Origin: Sphingomonas jeddahensis
GTDB taxonomy: Bacteria; Pseudomonadota; Alphaproteobacteria; Sphingomonadales; Sphingomonadaceae
Reading direction: 5' to 3'
Length of the DNA stretch: 64,000 bases
NCBI RefSeq assembly: GCF_001981525.1
Contig: NZ_MPSB01000002.1
Location: forward strand, 346,791-410,790
Below, one piece after another: positions 51,188 to 60,171 of the stretch (its first letter is position 1; every line of letters starts with the position of its first letter). The notes under the pieces were generated by a model, which was not told the DNA's origin, ran no database searches, and saw only the letters and a list, made by a program, of their open reading frames with translations. Position numbers and translations under genes: made by a program.

Positions 51188-52195
51188 CTAGTTCAGCGGC
51201 ACGTCGCGCTGCACCAGCACCGGCGGCACATAAGGCTTTTCTCCCGCCGGGATCGCCGCCGCGGCTGCTTCGATCGCCGCGATCCGCCGCTTCGTGGCCG
51301 GGTGCGTTCGGCTGCGGAACAGGCCGCCGTCGAGATCGCCGCCATGCTCGCGCCAGAACCGTGGTGCCGACGCAGTGTCGTAACCGGCATTGTGCAGCAG
51401 CGCGACGCCGAGCACATCCGCCTCCAGCTCCGCCTTCTGTCCGAGTGCAGCATTGCGGCCAAGTTCACCCAGCAGACCGCCCTTCACGCCTGCAGCCTCC
51501 AAACGCACGCGATGCCGCAGAATGATGTGGGACAATTCGTGGGCGACGATCACCGCGACATCTTCGTCCCGGTAACGTTCGAAGAAACGCACACCAATCT
51601 GCACCACCTTGCCGTCCGACTGAGCAGTCATGGCGGGACCGAGCAACACCTCGAATCGTGCCCGGCAGCCCATCGGCGCCGGCACCGCGACCTCGCGACC
51701 CCTCCCGGCACGCGCAACCGTGAGGCGCACGGGCGACTGCGCGGTTTCGAGCAGGCTGAGCGCGGCGTCACGATCCGCAGCAGATGGGGCGGTTGCGCGC
51801 GCCTCGAGACGACGACCGCCGATCGATATCAATCCGTCATTGGCCGCCACGCCGGCCGTCGCTGCTGCCGAACCAGGAACAACCGCTTCCACCCCAATGG
51901 GCGTCGCAAAGCCGAAGGCCTGGCGCGCTGCTGCCTGCGTGTCGGCATCATATTGGGTGGCGGCGTGGAGGATGAGGCCAGTCGCCGGTGCCTGATCGCG
52001 GCACAAGGCAGCGTTTGCGGTCACCAGGCGATGGGCGATAGCGCCGAGGCGCAAGTCGATGGCGCGAAGCGACTCAAGACTGGCGGTGTCGAGGCCAGCC
52101 GGGGCGGCACTTGCCGGAGCGGCAGCGGCGAGGAGGAGCGCGATCACAACATCCCGATAGGCGAGCGCCGCGCGGCGCGCTATCACCCATGCCAT
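51188..52195 (-). CDS. Exported M48 family metallopeptidase with PDZ-like domain
   Basis: A protein of about 335 residues. It has a signal peptide (ALAYRDVVIALLLAAAAPASA), a PDZ-like segment (GVEAVVPGSAAATAGVAANDGLISIGG) and an M48 peptidase domain with the zinc motif HELSH (HExxH) and the third ligand in ELEADVLGVALL. It is probably a periplasmic quality-control protease. ATG 52195 would overlap the start codon of the divergent gene at 52194; GTG 52186 is a possible alternative that avoids this. Confidence 0.85.
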   Translation of the reverse strand: MAWVIARRAALAYRDVVIALLLAAAAPASAAPAGLDTASLESLRAIDLRLGAIAHRLVTANAALCRDQAPATGLILHAATQYDADTQAAARQAFGFATPIGVEAVVPGSAAATAGVAANDGLISIGGRRLEARATAPSAADRDAALSLLETAQSPVRLTVARAGRGREVAVPAPMGCRARFEVLLGPAMTAQSDGKVVQIGVRFFERYRDEDVAVIVAHELSHIILRHRVRLEAAGVKGGLLGELGRNAALGQKAELEADVLGVALLHNAGYDTASAPRFWREHGGDLDGGLFRSRTHPATKRRIAAIEAAAAAIPAGEKPYVPPVLVQRDVPLN

Positions 52196-53132
52196 GAAGG
52201 CCGTTCTCCCCGCGATCGCCCGTCCGCTGCTTGAAGCGCAGCTTCCCGCTGACCTTGAGGTCGCCTGGTGGTCCAGCCCAGCCGATGCCAAGGCGATGAC
52301 CGCGGACGCCGATATCGCCTGGGTCGACATGCAGCCGACCAGCCTGACCGAAGAGGCAATCCGCGCCGCGGGGCCGAAGCTGAAGTGGGTGTCGACTCTC
52401 TACGCCGGGCTCGACGCCTTTCCGCTCGACACGCTGCGTGAACGCGGCGCGATCCTGACCAATGGCGTTGGCATCAACGCCATCGCGGTGGCGGAATATG
52501 CCGTGCTGGGCGTGCTTGCTGCCGCCAAGCGCTTCGACCAGGTGGTACGCGCGCAGGACCGCGCCGAATGGCTGCGTGATTCGCCGGGCAAGATTGAACT
52601 GGCCGAGACCAAGGCGATCGTGATCGGCTATGGTGCGATCGGCCGGCTGATCGGCGAGCGGCTTGCTGCGTTCGGCGTCGAGGTGACTGGTGTCACCCGC
52701 TCCGGCAGCAACGGCACGCTGACGCCGGATGCCTGGCGGGAACGAGTTGGCGATTTCGACTGGGTGGTGCTGGCCGCCCCCTCAACCGGGGAAACCAAGG
52801 CGATGATCGGCACGGCGGAGCTGGCGGCGATGAAAAGCGACGCCTGGCTAATCAATATCGCGCGCGGCGACATGATCGACGACGATGCGCTGCTAGCCGC
52901 GCTGACCGGCGGCACGATCGGCGGCGCGTTCCTGGATCCGACCAATCCCGAGCCGCTGCCGGCGGACCATCCGCTGTGGACGGCGCCTAATTGCATGATC
53001 TCGATGCATCTGTCCGGCCGCAGCCAGACCAAGATGTTCCACCGCGCTGCCGCGCTCTTCCTCCGCAACCTGTCGGCGTTCCGCGCGGGGGAACAGATGG
53101 AGAATATCGCGGATCTCGACCGCGGCTATTGA
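52194..53132 (+). CDS. D-2-hydroxyacid dehydrogenase
   Basis: A 312-residue NAD-dependent enzyme. It has the nucleotide-binding AIVIGYGAIGRLIGERLAAFG, the catalytic Arg in LINIARGDMIDDDAL, the acidic partner in DPTNPEPLPADHPLW and the catalytic His in MISMHLSGRS. The substrate is unknown. Its ATG shares two bases with the start codon proposed for the divergent M48 gene, so the promoters must lie inside each other's genes. Confidence 0.88.
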   Translation: MKAVLPAIARPLLEAQLPADLEVAWWSSPADAKAMTADADIAWVDMQPTSLTEEAIRAAGPKLKWVSTLYAGLDAFPLDTLRERGAILTNGVGINAIAVAEYAVLGVLAAAKRFDQVVRAQDRAEWLRDSPGKIELAETKAIVIGYGAIGRLIGERLAAFGVEVTGVTRSGSNGTLTPDAWRERVGDFDWVVLAAPSTGETKAMIGTAELAAMKSDAWLINIARGDMIDDDALLAALTGGTIGGAFLDPTNPEPLPADHPLWTAPNCMISMHLSGRSQTKMFHRAAALFLRNLSAFRAGEQMENIADLDRGY

Positions 53133-53154
53133 GGCGTGGGCGTGATCGGCAGGA

Positions 53155-53541
53155 TCAGCCGATCATGCCGTCCTCGTCCGCGGCGAGCACGCGCCCCATT
53201 GCGTCGAACAAATTATCCATCGCCACCGGCTTGAAGATCACATCGTCTGCGCCAGCGGCCAGGCAGCGTTCGCGCAGGTCGATCGCCGTATCGGCCGTGA
53301 CCACGATGATCGGCACCCGCCCCTTGGCGTCCGGCCGTGCGCGAATGTGCCGGATCGCGGTGATCCCATCCATGCCGGGCATGCGCAGATCAACCAGCAG
53401 CATGTCGAAATCCTGACCGTCCAGCAGGCGCAGGCCTTCCTCCGCGCTTTCCGCTTCGATCATGTCCGCACCGGCCACGTTAAGCATATCGCGGACCACC
53501 CGGCGGTTCATCCGATCGTCCTCGATGAACAGGACGTTCAT
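53155..53541 (-). CDS. Single-domain response regulator
   Basis: A 128-residue receiver: acidic pair in VLFIEDDRMN, acceptor Asp in MLLVDLRMPGMDG, Thr in IVVTADTA and Lys in VIFKPVAM. It has no output domain. It lies 54 bp after the hybrid kinase gene on the same strand and is its likely partner. Confidence 0.9.
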   Translation of the reverse strand: MNVLFIEDDRMNRRVVRDMLNVAGADMIEAESAEEGLRLLDGQDFDMLLVDLRMPGMDGITAIRHIRARPDAKGRVPIIVVTADTAIDLRERCLAAGADDVIFKPVAMDNLFDAMGRVLAADEDGMIG

Positions 53542-53595
53542 GGCCGTTGGCCGGGGAGGCAGTATGACCGTTTCATCGCCGTCACCAGTATCGTC

Positions 53596-56001
53596 TCAAG
53601 CCGCCTCGGACACAAGAGCGGTTACATGCCGTTCATCATTGAACAACACTTGAACTAGCGCTTCCTTTCCGATCGGCTTGGCGATGAACTGGGCGATGCC
53701 GGCTTCGTTCAGCCGCCCCTGCTCGCCGCGCTCCAGTGGTGGGCCGAGCAAGGCGATATGCGCCGATGTCGCCGCCTGAGCGATGGTGCGAGTCGCCGCA
53801 ATGGGGTCATCCTCGACGCGCAGCGTGGCGTCGTCGATCAACAAGGTCGCGGGCTGCTTCGTCGCAAGTGCCTCCAGCGCTTCGGAGGCACTGCCGGCGA
53901 AGAATATCGGCCCGCCGATCGGCGACAGCAACGCCTTGAACATCGCACGGGTAATCGGGTTGCGATCGACCACCAGCACGCCTGCGCCGGGCGCCGCAGC
54001 GGCTGCTTCCGGTGCCTCGACCGGCTCATAGGGCAGATCGAGCGTGAAGGTCGCGCCCTCGCCTTCCACACTGCTGACGATCACGTCGCCACCCATCGCG
54101 CGCGACAGGCTGCGGCAGATCGAGAGGCCGAGACCGGTGCCGCCGAACTGCCGTGTCGTCCCGGTGTCGGCTTGGCGGAAGGGCTCAAAGATGATCTCAT
54201 GCTTGTCCGGCGCGATGCCGATGCCCGTATCTGCCACGGTGAGGCGCCACCGATCGCCAATAACTGTCGCGGTGACGATGACATTACCGCCCGGCGTGAA
54301 CTTGACCGCGTTTGACAGCAGGTTGAACACGATCTGGCGCAACCTTGTGCTGTCCGCCATGCCGCAATGCGGGCCGCTGCAGAGATCGACGTTAAACGAC
54401 AGCCCCTTGGCGCGCGCCTGATCCTCCCACATCCGGGCCGCCTCATGGATGGTGCGGCGGATGTCGGTGGGCGTTTTCTCGATCGTCATCTTGCCCGTCT
54501 CGATCTTGGCGACGTCAAGGATGTCGTCGACCAAGGCGCGCATCGTGATCCCGGCACCGTGCACGACCGACAGACGATCGCGCATCTCTGCATCGGTTTT
54601 CGGATTGGCGAGCATCACCTGAGTCATGCCGAGAATGCCATTGAGCGGCGTTCGGATTTCGTGGCTGGTAGTGGCCAGAAATTCCGTCTTCGCCGCCAGC
54701 GCCTTGCCGAGTGCAACGTTGGTACGGGCGAGCGCGTTGCGGCTGCGCCGGAGCGTCACGATCCCGAAGGCGAGCAGCGTGATGATGATAAGTGTAGCCG
54801 CGGCGACGCCCACGAACACCCATCGCTGCGCCCGCGCGCGCGCGCGTTCGAATGCCACGGTCTTCTGCAGGTCTGCCGCCTTGAGCTGCGCAATGCGGAG
54901 CTCCTGATTGGCGAAATCAAAGCGGGCGGCGGCGATGGCGGCACTGTTCGATCGCGCGGTAGCGGTGGCCTGGTCGTCCAGCCGCTTCAGCGCCGCAAGG
55001 TGCGCGAGGGCGAGGTCGTCGCGCGCGATTTTGCTGTAAATGCGGTAAGCGACGTCGTGCGCCGGACGGTCAGGTGGCAACGTGGCGGTGAGATCGACGC
55101 CTTGGAAACGCTCCGCGATGAGGCGTTCCGCCGCGGGAATGTCACCGCGGAGGAAGGCGGCTCGAGCGGCGAGGGCGATGAAGGTTGGACGGTACGCTGC
55201 TGCTTCTGGCTTTGTGGTTAGCGCCAATCCCTCGCCGATCGTGCGATTCCCTGCTCGAAGATCATTATCGTCCAAATGCACGTCAGCGACGTTCGATAAT
55301 ATCTGAGCATAAACCACAACGCTCTTCATCTGCCGTGCCATAGCCAATGCTTTAGCTAGCTCGGCTTCTGCTTCCTGGAGCCTTCCAAGTTCCTTGAAGG
55401 CCAAGCCGCGGCCGTTATATATGGCGACCGCTAGACCTGGGTCAGCGCGATAGGCGTCGAGCGCCTGATCGAGATAGCGGAGCGCACCGGCGTGATCGTT
55501 ACCGGTCGCGTGCACCAACGCGATCATTATAAGTGTTTTCGCGCGACTGCGCGTGCCCCCCGCGTCGCGAAACATATCATGTGCGCGCCGCAAGTCGGCG
55601 AGCGCTGCGCCGATTTCGCCCTTGGCGTAGAGTGCCCCGCCCTCGGAAAGCAGAATATCGGCATTGAGCTGCGAACCCGGCGCCGCCCGATCGACGATCC
55701 GGCGTGCCTCCGCCAGTATCTTTGCCGCCCGTTCATGTTGAACGATACGGCTGTACGCTTCTCCCTTCAGCCAGAGCGCTGTCGCCTCCATTATCGGAGA
55801 TCTTACCTCACGGGCATATTTAAGTGCCGCCTCGGCTTGCCCGACGGCGGTGCTGGGATCCTTCTGCATCTGCGCTTTGACATCGGCGGTCATTGCATCA
55901 AAGCGTTGATCATTTCCGGCCGGACTTGCCGCGATCAACAACAGGAAAGTCAGGACGCCAAAACCCCGGCGTACCTTGAAGCGGATCACCCGCGCTTCCA
56001 A
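53596..56001 (-). CDS. TPR-containing hybrid histidine kinase
   Basis: An 801-residue sensor kinase. The N-terminus has a signal/anchor (FGVLTFLLLIAASPAG), followed by TPR repeats in the periplasm (about 45-340; AEAELAKALAMARQM and similar), a membrane helix (WVFVGVAAATLIIITLLAFGIV), HisKA (ATTSHEIRTPLNGI), HATPase_c (GGTGLGLSI) and a degenerate receiver. The receiver keeps an Asp in LLIDDATL and a Lys in IAKPIG, but the acidic pair reads VVDRNP. TPRs suggest sensing through a protein or peptide. The start lies inside the 3' end of the EAL gene (16 bp overlap). Confidence 0.9.
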   Translation of the reverse strand: MEARVIRFKVRRGFGVLTFLLLIAASPAGNDQRFDAMTADVKAQMQKDPSTAVGQAEAALKYAREVRSPIMEATALWLKGEAYSRIVQHERAAKILAEARRIVDRAAPGSQLNADILLSEGGALYAKGEIGAALADLRRAHDMFRDAGGTRSRAKTLIMIALVHATGNDHAGALRYLDQALDAYRADPGLAVAIYNGRGLAFKELGRLQEAEAELAKALAMARQMKSVVVYAQILSNVADVHLDDNDLRAGNRTIGEGLALTTKPEAAAYRPTFIALAARAAFLRGDIPAAERLIAERFQGVDLTATLPPDRPAHDVAYRIYSKIARDDLALAHLAALKRLDDQATATARSNSAAIAAARFDFANQELRIAQLKAADLQKTVAFERARARAQRWVFVGVAAATLIIITLLAFGIVTLRRSRNALARTNVALGKALAAKTEFLATTSHEIRTPLNGILGMTQVMLANPKTDAEMRDRLSVVHGAGITMRALVDDILDVAKIETGKMTIEKTPTDIRRTIHEAARMWEDQARAKGLSFNVDLCSGPHCGMADSTRLRQIVFNLLSNAVKFTPGGNVIVTATVIGDRWRLTVADTGIGIAPDKHEIIFEPFRQADTGTTRQFGGTGLGLSICRSLSRAMGGDVIVSSVEGEGATFTLDLPYEPVEAPEAAAAAPGAGVLVVDRNPITRAMFKALLSPIGGPIFFAGSASEALEALATKQPATLLIDDATLRVEDDPIAATRTIAQAATSAHIALLGPPLERGEQGRLNEAGIAQFIAKPIGKEALVQVLFNDERHVTALVSEAA

Positions 56002-57308
56002 GCGGTCGCAAGGTTGGTGAAAGAAGCGCGCGTGTCCTGCGACACATGGTGATGCCGATCTTCTTCCAGGAAGGTCAGCAAGGCCTCAAGCGCGATCGGG
56101 CGACTGATCAGAAAGCCTTGCACCATGTCGCAGCCCATCACCGTCAGCAGCGCCAGAGCCGAATGCGTCTCCACACCTTCCGCCACGACCTCCATCTCCA
56201 GCGCGTGCGCCAGATCGATCGTCGAGCGCACGATCAGCGGATCGCGATTGGAACTAGTCAACTGCGTGACAAACAGCTTGTCGATCTTCAGCTCACGCGC
56301 CGGCAGCTGCTTCAGATAGGCGAGGCTCGACAAGCCTGCCCCGTAATCGTCGATGGCGATGATGATGCCGATGTCAGCAAAGCGCTGCAGATTGGCGATG
56401 GCCGAATCGGGATCTCGGATCACCGATGTTTCAGTGACCTCGAAGCCGAGCTTCGCGTCAGCCTCGGCGACAAGATGGCAGGCGGCATCAACGAATGCCT
56501 GGTCTGCCAGCAACTGACCTGAAATGTTGATGAAGATGCGCAGATCGTGTCCGGCTGCCTGCAAGCTACGCTGGTCGATAATCGCCCGGCGGATCGTCCA
56601 CAAGGTGAGCAGATCGATGACGTCGCCATCTTCCGCTGCGCCGATGAAGTCGCCCGGCAGTATCAGGCCGCGTTCGGGATGAGCCCAGCGCACCAGCGCT
56701 TCGGCGCTGTTGATCTCTTGCCGCCGCACGTGGATCTTGGGCTGATAGGCGAGCAGCAGCTGATCTTCATCGATTGCGGTTCGAAGCTCGTCGGCAAGGC
56801 GCCGGATTTCTCGTGCGCCCGGTCCAGAGAGGTCGTGCCGCACGGGCGAGTGGGCGGCGCGCGCCTCGGAGAGAGCTGCCTCTGCTTCCTCGACCAGTCG
56901 CACATCATCGGTTTGCGGCACGCGCCCGGCTGCAGCCCCGAACGCAATCTCCAACCGATGCATCTCGCCATCGAGGTCGAACGGCGAATCACAGGCGCAA
57001 CGAAGGATGTCGATGGTGTTGTCGAGGTCTGCAGCGTCGTCTCCCTCGAAAGCGATCTCGATCGTCGCGCGACCAGCGACAGATAGCCGCAGATGAGGAA
57101 GCGCCCCGCCCAGTCGCGTCAGCACGTCCCCGACCAGCATGCCAGCGCGCGTACAGCCGACATGACGCCTCACGGCCGCGAAGTTCGCGATCTCGGCCAG
57201 CACCAAGAAGCGCCACGCCGGGCGATGCGCCACTAGGGAGGATAGTGTCGCCAGCCCTCGCCGTTGCGATGGGGACGCATGCATCATCTGAGAGCCGAAA
57301 GCAGCCAT
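55986..57308 (-). CDS. EAL-domain c-di-GMP phosphodiesterase with degenerate GGDEF domain
   Basis: A 440-residue protein whose N-terminal half resembles a GGDEF fold without the signature motif. Its C-terminal EAL domain keeps the catalytic set: SAEALVRWAHPERG, FINISGQ, EVTETSVI, IAIDDYGAGLSS, LKIDKLFV, EVVAEGVET and DMVQGFLIS. It should hydrolyse c-di-GMP to pGpG and so promote a motile or planktonic state. It is first in an operon with a hybrid kinase and a receiver, which may control it. No membrane segment is seen. Confidence 0.9.
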   Translation of the reverse strand: MAAFGSQMMHASPSQRRGLATLSSLVAHRPAWRFLVLAEIANFAAVRRHVGCTRAGMLVGDVLTRLGGALPHLRLSVAGRATIEIAFEGDDAADLDNTIDILRCACDSPFDLDGEMHRLEIAFGAAAGRVPQTDDVRLVEEAEAALSEARAAHSPVRHDLSGPGAREIRRLADELRTAIDEDQLLLAYQPKIHVRRQEINSAEALVRWAHPERGLILPGDFIGAAEDGDVIDLLTLWTIRRAIIDQRSLQAAGHDLRIFINISGQLLADQAFVDAACHLVAEADAKLGFEVTETSVIRDPDSAIANLQRFADIGIIIAIDDYGAGLSSLAYLKQLPARELKIDKLFVTQLTSSNRDPLIVRSTIDLAHALEMEVVAEGVETHSALALLTVMGCDMVQGFLISRPIALEALLTFLEEDRHHHVSQDTRASFTNLATAWKRG

Positions 57309-57467
57309 ACCGAGCCACCTTAAGGGGCAAGGACTGAAGATACCTTTAACCGGAGGCGCCCCGCGCGTTGAAAGAATTAACCGGCGTTAACGCTCTTGTA
57401 GAATGGTAAACAAATCGTTAAATGCACCCTCGCGTCTGCCAGACGCTATAAAACTAGGGAGTCCGAC

Positions 57468-57521
57468 ATGCTGGCATTCATTCTCGCCCTGATCTACGGC
57501 ACCGACGTCAAGCCCTGGTAA
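57468..57521 (+). CDS. Possible 17-residue hydrophobic peptide
   Basis: ATG-TAA frame encoding MLAFILALIYGTDVKPW, a short hydrophobic helix with a polar tail. AGGGAG lies 7 bp upstream and a TATAAA element 18 bp upstream of the ATG. The frame is far too short for statistical support. Such sequences can be small membrane peptides or leader peptides. It lies in the gap between the EAL and alanine dehydrogenase genes, and a bidirectional terminator follows at 57652-57684. Confidence 0.35.
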   Translation: MLAFILALIYGTDVKPW

Positions 57522-57651
57522 GGGTTGAGTTCGGCGGTGAAGCGTTGGGGTTCCTGCGGCTAGGCAGGTAATTGCAACCATTGCTGACGAACTGTTCGGT
57601 TGATCCGATCTTACAGAATTGTGACGCGTCTTTGTTAGGCGCGACAAAGAA

Positions 57652-57684
57652 AGCCCCCGCACCGGTTCGGTACGGGGGCTTTTT
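57652..57684. terminator. Bidirectional terminator
   Basis: AGCCCCCGCACC, loop GGTTC and GGTACGGGGGCT form a stem with one mismatch, followed by TTTTT on the plus strand and by TTTCTTTG on the minus strand. It can end the alanine dehydrogenase transcript (minus) and any transcript from the 57468 ORF (plus). Confidence 0.85.
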
Positions 57685-57735
57685 ACGTATTATATGTTTT
57701 TGGATGAATTCTTTGGCTTTGCAGCGCCGAGCGAT

Positions 57736-58815
57736 TTAGCCGAGACTGCGCGCAACCGCCTCATTGACGATCTTGCCCGCCCGGACATTCAGGCCAGCCA
57801 TCAGACCGGGATCCTCGTCGCATGCCGCGACACCCTTGTTGGCAAGCGCAAGACCATAGGGCAGAGTTGCGTTGTTGAGCGCGTGGCTTGAGGTCAGCGG
57901 CACGGCACCGGGCATGTTGGCGACACAATAATGGATTACGCCATCAACCTCATAGGTCGGGTCGGCGTGGGTGGTCGCGTGGCTCGTTTCGAAACAACCG
58001 CCCTGATCAATCGCCACATCGACCAGCACCGAGCGCTGCTTCATGTGGCGGAGCATATCGCGCGTCACGAGCTTTGGCGCCGACGCGCCGGGGATCAGCA
58101 CCGCGCCGATCACCGCATCGGCTTCTCCAATCTCCTGTTCGATCGATTCGAGCGTCGAAACGCGCGTGCGCACGCGACCGTGGAAGAGCTCGTCGAGTTG
58201 CCGCAGCCGGGGAATCGAACGGTCGACGATCGTCACCTCAGCACCCAGCCCAACCGCCATGCGCGCGGCATGTGTCCCGACCACGCCGCCGCCGAGCACC
58301 ACGATCCTCGCCGGTGCCACGCCGGGCACGCCGCCCAGCAGTACGCCCCGGCCGCCATTATAGGCCTTGAGCGCCGAGCCCGCTGCCTCAATTGACAATC
58401 GTCCCGCCACCTCGCTCATCGGCGCCAGCAATGGCAGGCCGCCACTGCGATCGGTCACCGTTTCATAGGCGACGGCGGTCACGCCGGAGGCCATCAGCCC
58501 CTTGGCCTGCTCGGGATCCGGCGCGAGATGGAGATAGGTGAAGAGGATCTGATCCTCACGCAGTTGGACCCACTCGTTCGGCTGCGGCTCCTTCACCTTC
58601 ACGATCATCTGCGCGCTGGCGAACACCTCCTCCGCGGTCGGCACGATCGTCGCGCCGGCAGCTACATAAGCGGCGTCATCGGCCGCGATGCCGGCGCCCG
58701 CACCGGTCTCAACCAGCACCTCATGCCCGCGCGCGACATATTCGCGGACCGCGCCGGGCGTCAGCCCCACGCGATATTCGTGGTTCTTGATTTCCTTGGG
58801 AACGCCGACGCGCAT
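57736..58815 (-). CDS. ald: Alanine dehydrogenase
   Basis: A 359-residue NAD-dependent enzyme interconverting alanine with pyruvate and ammonia. It starts with MRVGVPKEIKNHEYRVGLTP and has the substrate-binding Lys in IVKVKEPQP and His in LFTYLHLAPDP. The nucleotide-binding loop is in RIVVLGGGVVGTHAARMAVG, and VDVAIDQGGCFETSHATTH is conserved. It is slightly shorter than typical (about 370) but complete in motifs. Confidence 0.93.
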   Translation of the reverse strand: MRVGVPKEIKNHEYRVGLTPGAVREYVARGHEVLVETGAGAGIAADDAAYVAAGATIVPTAEEVFASAQMIVKVKEPQPNEWVQLREDQILFTYLHLAPDPEQAKGLMASGVTAVAYETVTDRSGGLPLLAPMSEVAGRLSIEAAGSALKAYNGGRGVLLGGVPGVAPARIVVLGGGVVGTHAARMAVGLGAEVTIVDRSIPRLRQLDELFHGRVRTRVSTLESIEQEIGEADAVIGAVLIPGASAPKLVTRDMLRHMKQRSVLVDVAIDQGGCFETSHATTHADPTYEVDGVIHYCVANMPGAVPLTSSHALNNATLPYGLALANKGVAACDEDPGLMAGLNVRAGKIVNEAVARSLG

Positions 58816-58973
58816 GGGTATCTCCTGGTATCAGGCGAAACCACATAGAAGTCGTCACGGTGCTTCGCCAGTGGCCGAACAGCATGAGGGCCACGCCGGC
58901 ATGCCGACGCGGCCCTTTCATGCATGAACCTATAACCGCGCCGCATCATGGTTGCGATGGGGGTAGCAGCTGA

Positions 58974-59174
58974 TCAGATATCGTCGCCGAGCGCGCCCTT
59001 CACCTTGCCGGCGAACTGCTGGCCCTTGCCCTTCAGCTCCTGCCCGGCACCTTCGGCTTCCAGCCGATCGTCACGCGCCGTGCGCGTCGCGGGATCCTTG
59101 TCGGCCATGGCCTGCTTGGCCTTGCCAACGGCTTCGTTCACATTGCCTTTGATCTTGTCGGTCAACTCGCCCAT
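58974..59174 (-). CDS. CsbD-like general stress protein
   Basis: A 66-residue hydrophilic protein starting MGELTDKIKGNVNEAVGKAK with the CsbD pattern of charged helices and GQELKGKGQQFAGKVKGAL at the end. CsbD proteins are induced by stress but have no defined activity. GGAGGCG precedes ATG 59174. A perfect EcfG promoter lies 28 bp upstream. Confidence 0.9.
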   Translation of the reverse strand: MGELTDKIKGNVNEAVGKAKQAMADKDPATRTARDDRLEAEGAGQELKGKGQQFAGKVKGALGDDI

Positions 59175-59201
59175 CGTCGCCTCCTGTAGCTCTATGTTAA
59201 C

Positions 59202-59227
59202 AACGGAGAGCAAGTTGGCTTCGTTCC
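59202..59227 (-). promoter_or_regulatory. EcfG-type general-stress promoter of the csbD-like gene
   Basis: On the minus strand GGAAC (59227-59223) is followed after 17 bases by CGTT (59205-59202), the consensus for the alphaproteobacterial general stress sigma factor. It lies just past the end of xerC. Confidence 0.75.
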
Positions 59228-59228
59228 G

Positions 59229-60113
59229 TCAGGCGCGCGGATGGGCGTGGCGATAGACGTCGAGCAGGTGCGCGGCATCGACGGCGGTATAGATCTGAGT
59301 CGAGCTCAGGCTGGCATGGCCAAGCAGTTCCTGCAGCGCCCGCAGATCGGCGCCGCGCCCGAGCAGGTGCGTCGCGAAGGAGTGGCGCAGCGCGTGCGGG
59401 GTGGTGCGGTCCGACAGGCCAAGCGTCGCGCGGGCGGATCGCACACTCGCGCGGATCACGCCGGGTGATAGAGGTCCGCCGCGCAGTCCGCGAAATAGCG
59501 ATTCGGTCCGCGCCGCCGGCCAGGGTGACGCGGCGACATAGGCCTCGATCGCGGCGCGCACTGGCGGAAGGAGGGGCACGATGCGCGTCTTGTCGCGCTT
59601 GCCGGTGACGGTGATCGTCTCGCCGAGCGGCAGCGCCGCGCCGGTGAGCGCCAGGGCTTCGCCGACCCGCAACCCGGCGCCATAGAGCAGCAGCAGCAGC
59701 GCCCAGTCGCGCTTGCCGACCCATTCGACGCGCGCGCCCTCCCCGACCTCTTCGGCCAACGCGACCGCTTCGTGTGGCGCGATCGGGCGCGGCACACCCT
59801 TGCGGACGCGCGGAGCCTTGAGACGGGGGGCACTTCCTTCGCCTCCGGCCCAATTAAGGAAGTCGCGCGCGGCGGAGAGTTCGCGTGCGGCGGAGGCGTT
59901 GGACAGGCCCTCGCCGCGGCGCTGCGCGAGAAAGGCACGCAGATCGGCCGGTGTGACCTTTGCCAGAGCGGCTCGATCGACTGCTCCGCCCCAATGGTTG
60001 CGCAGGAACGCCAGCAGCCGCACGGCCGTCGCGCGATAGGCGCGGACCGTGTGGACGGAGCGGCGCCGGTCGCGGGTCAGATGCGCGGCGTAGAGGATCG
60101 GCAGCTCGTCCAT
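59229..60113 (-). CDS. xerC: Tyrosine recombinase XerC
   Basis: A 294-residue site-specific recombinase with an N-terminal SAM-like core-binding domain (about 1-90) and a catalytic domain. The catalytic set is Arg in GAGLRVGEALAL, Lys in TGKRDKTRIVPL, His/Arg in TPHALRHSFATHLL, His in LLGHASLSSTQIYT and the nucleophilic Tyr in QIYT. With XerD it resolves chromosome dimers at dif. ATG 60113 matches the family start. It diverges from priA by 58 bp. Confidence 0.92.
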   Translation of the reverse strand: MDELPILYAAHLTRDRRRSVHTVRAYRATAVRLLAFLRNHWGGAVDRAALAKVTPADLRAFLAQRRGEGLSNASAARELSAARDFLNWAGGEGSAPRLKAPRVRKGVPRPIAPHEAVALAEEVGEGARVEWVGKRDWALLLLLYGAGLRVGEALALTGAALPLGETITVTGKRDKTRIVPLLPPVRAAIEAYVAASPWPAARTESLFRGLRGGPLSPGVIRASVRSARATLGLSDRTTPHALRHSFATHLLGRGADLRALQELLGHASLSSTQIYTAVDAAHLLDVYRHAHPRA

Positions 60114-60171
60114 GCCGCTTGCTCTATCACCGGCTTCCCTACGAGTCGCCTGCGCCCCATATGCGGCGCGC

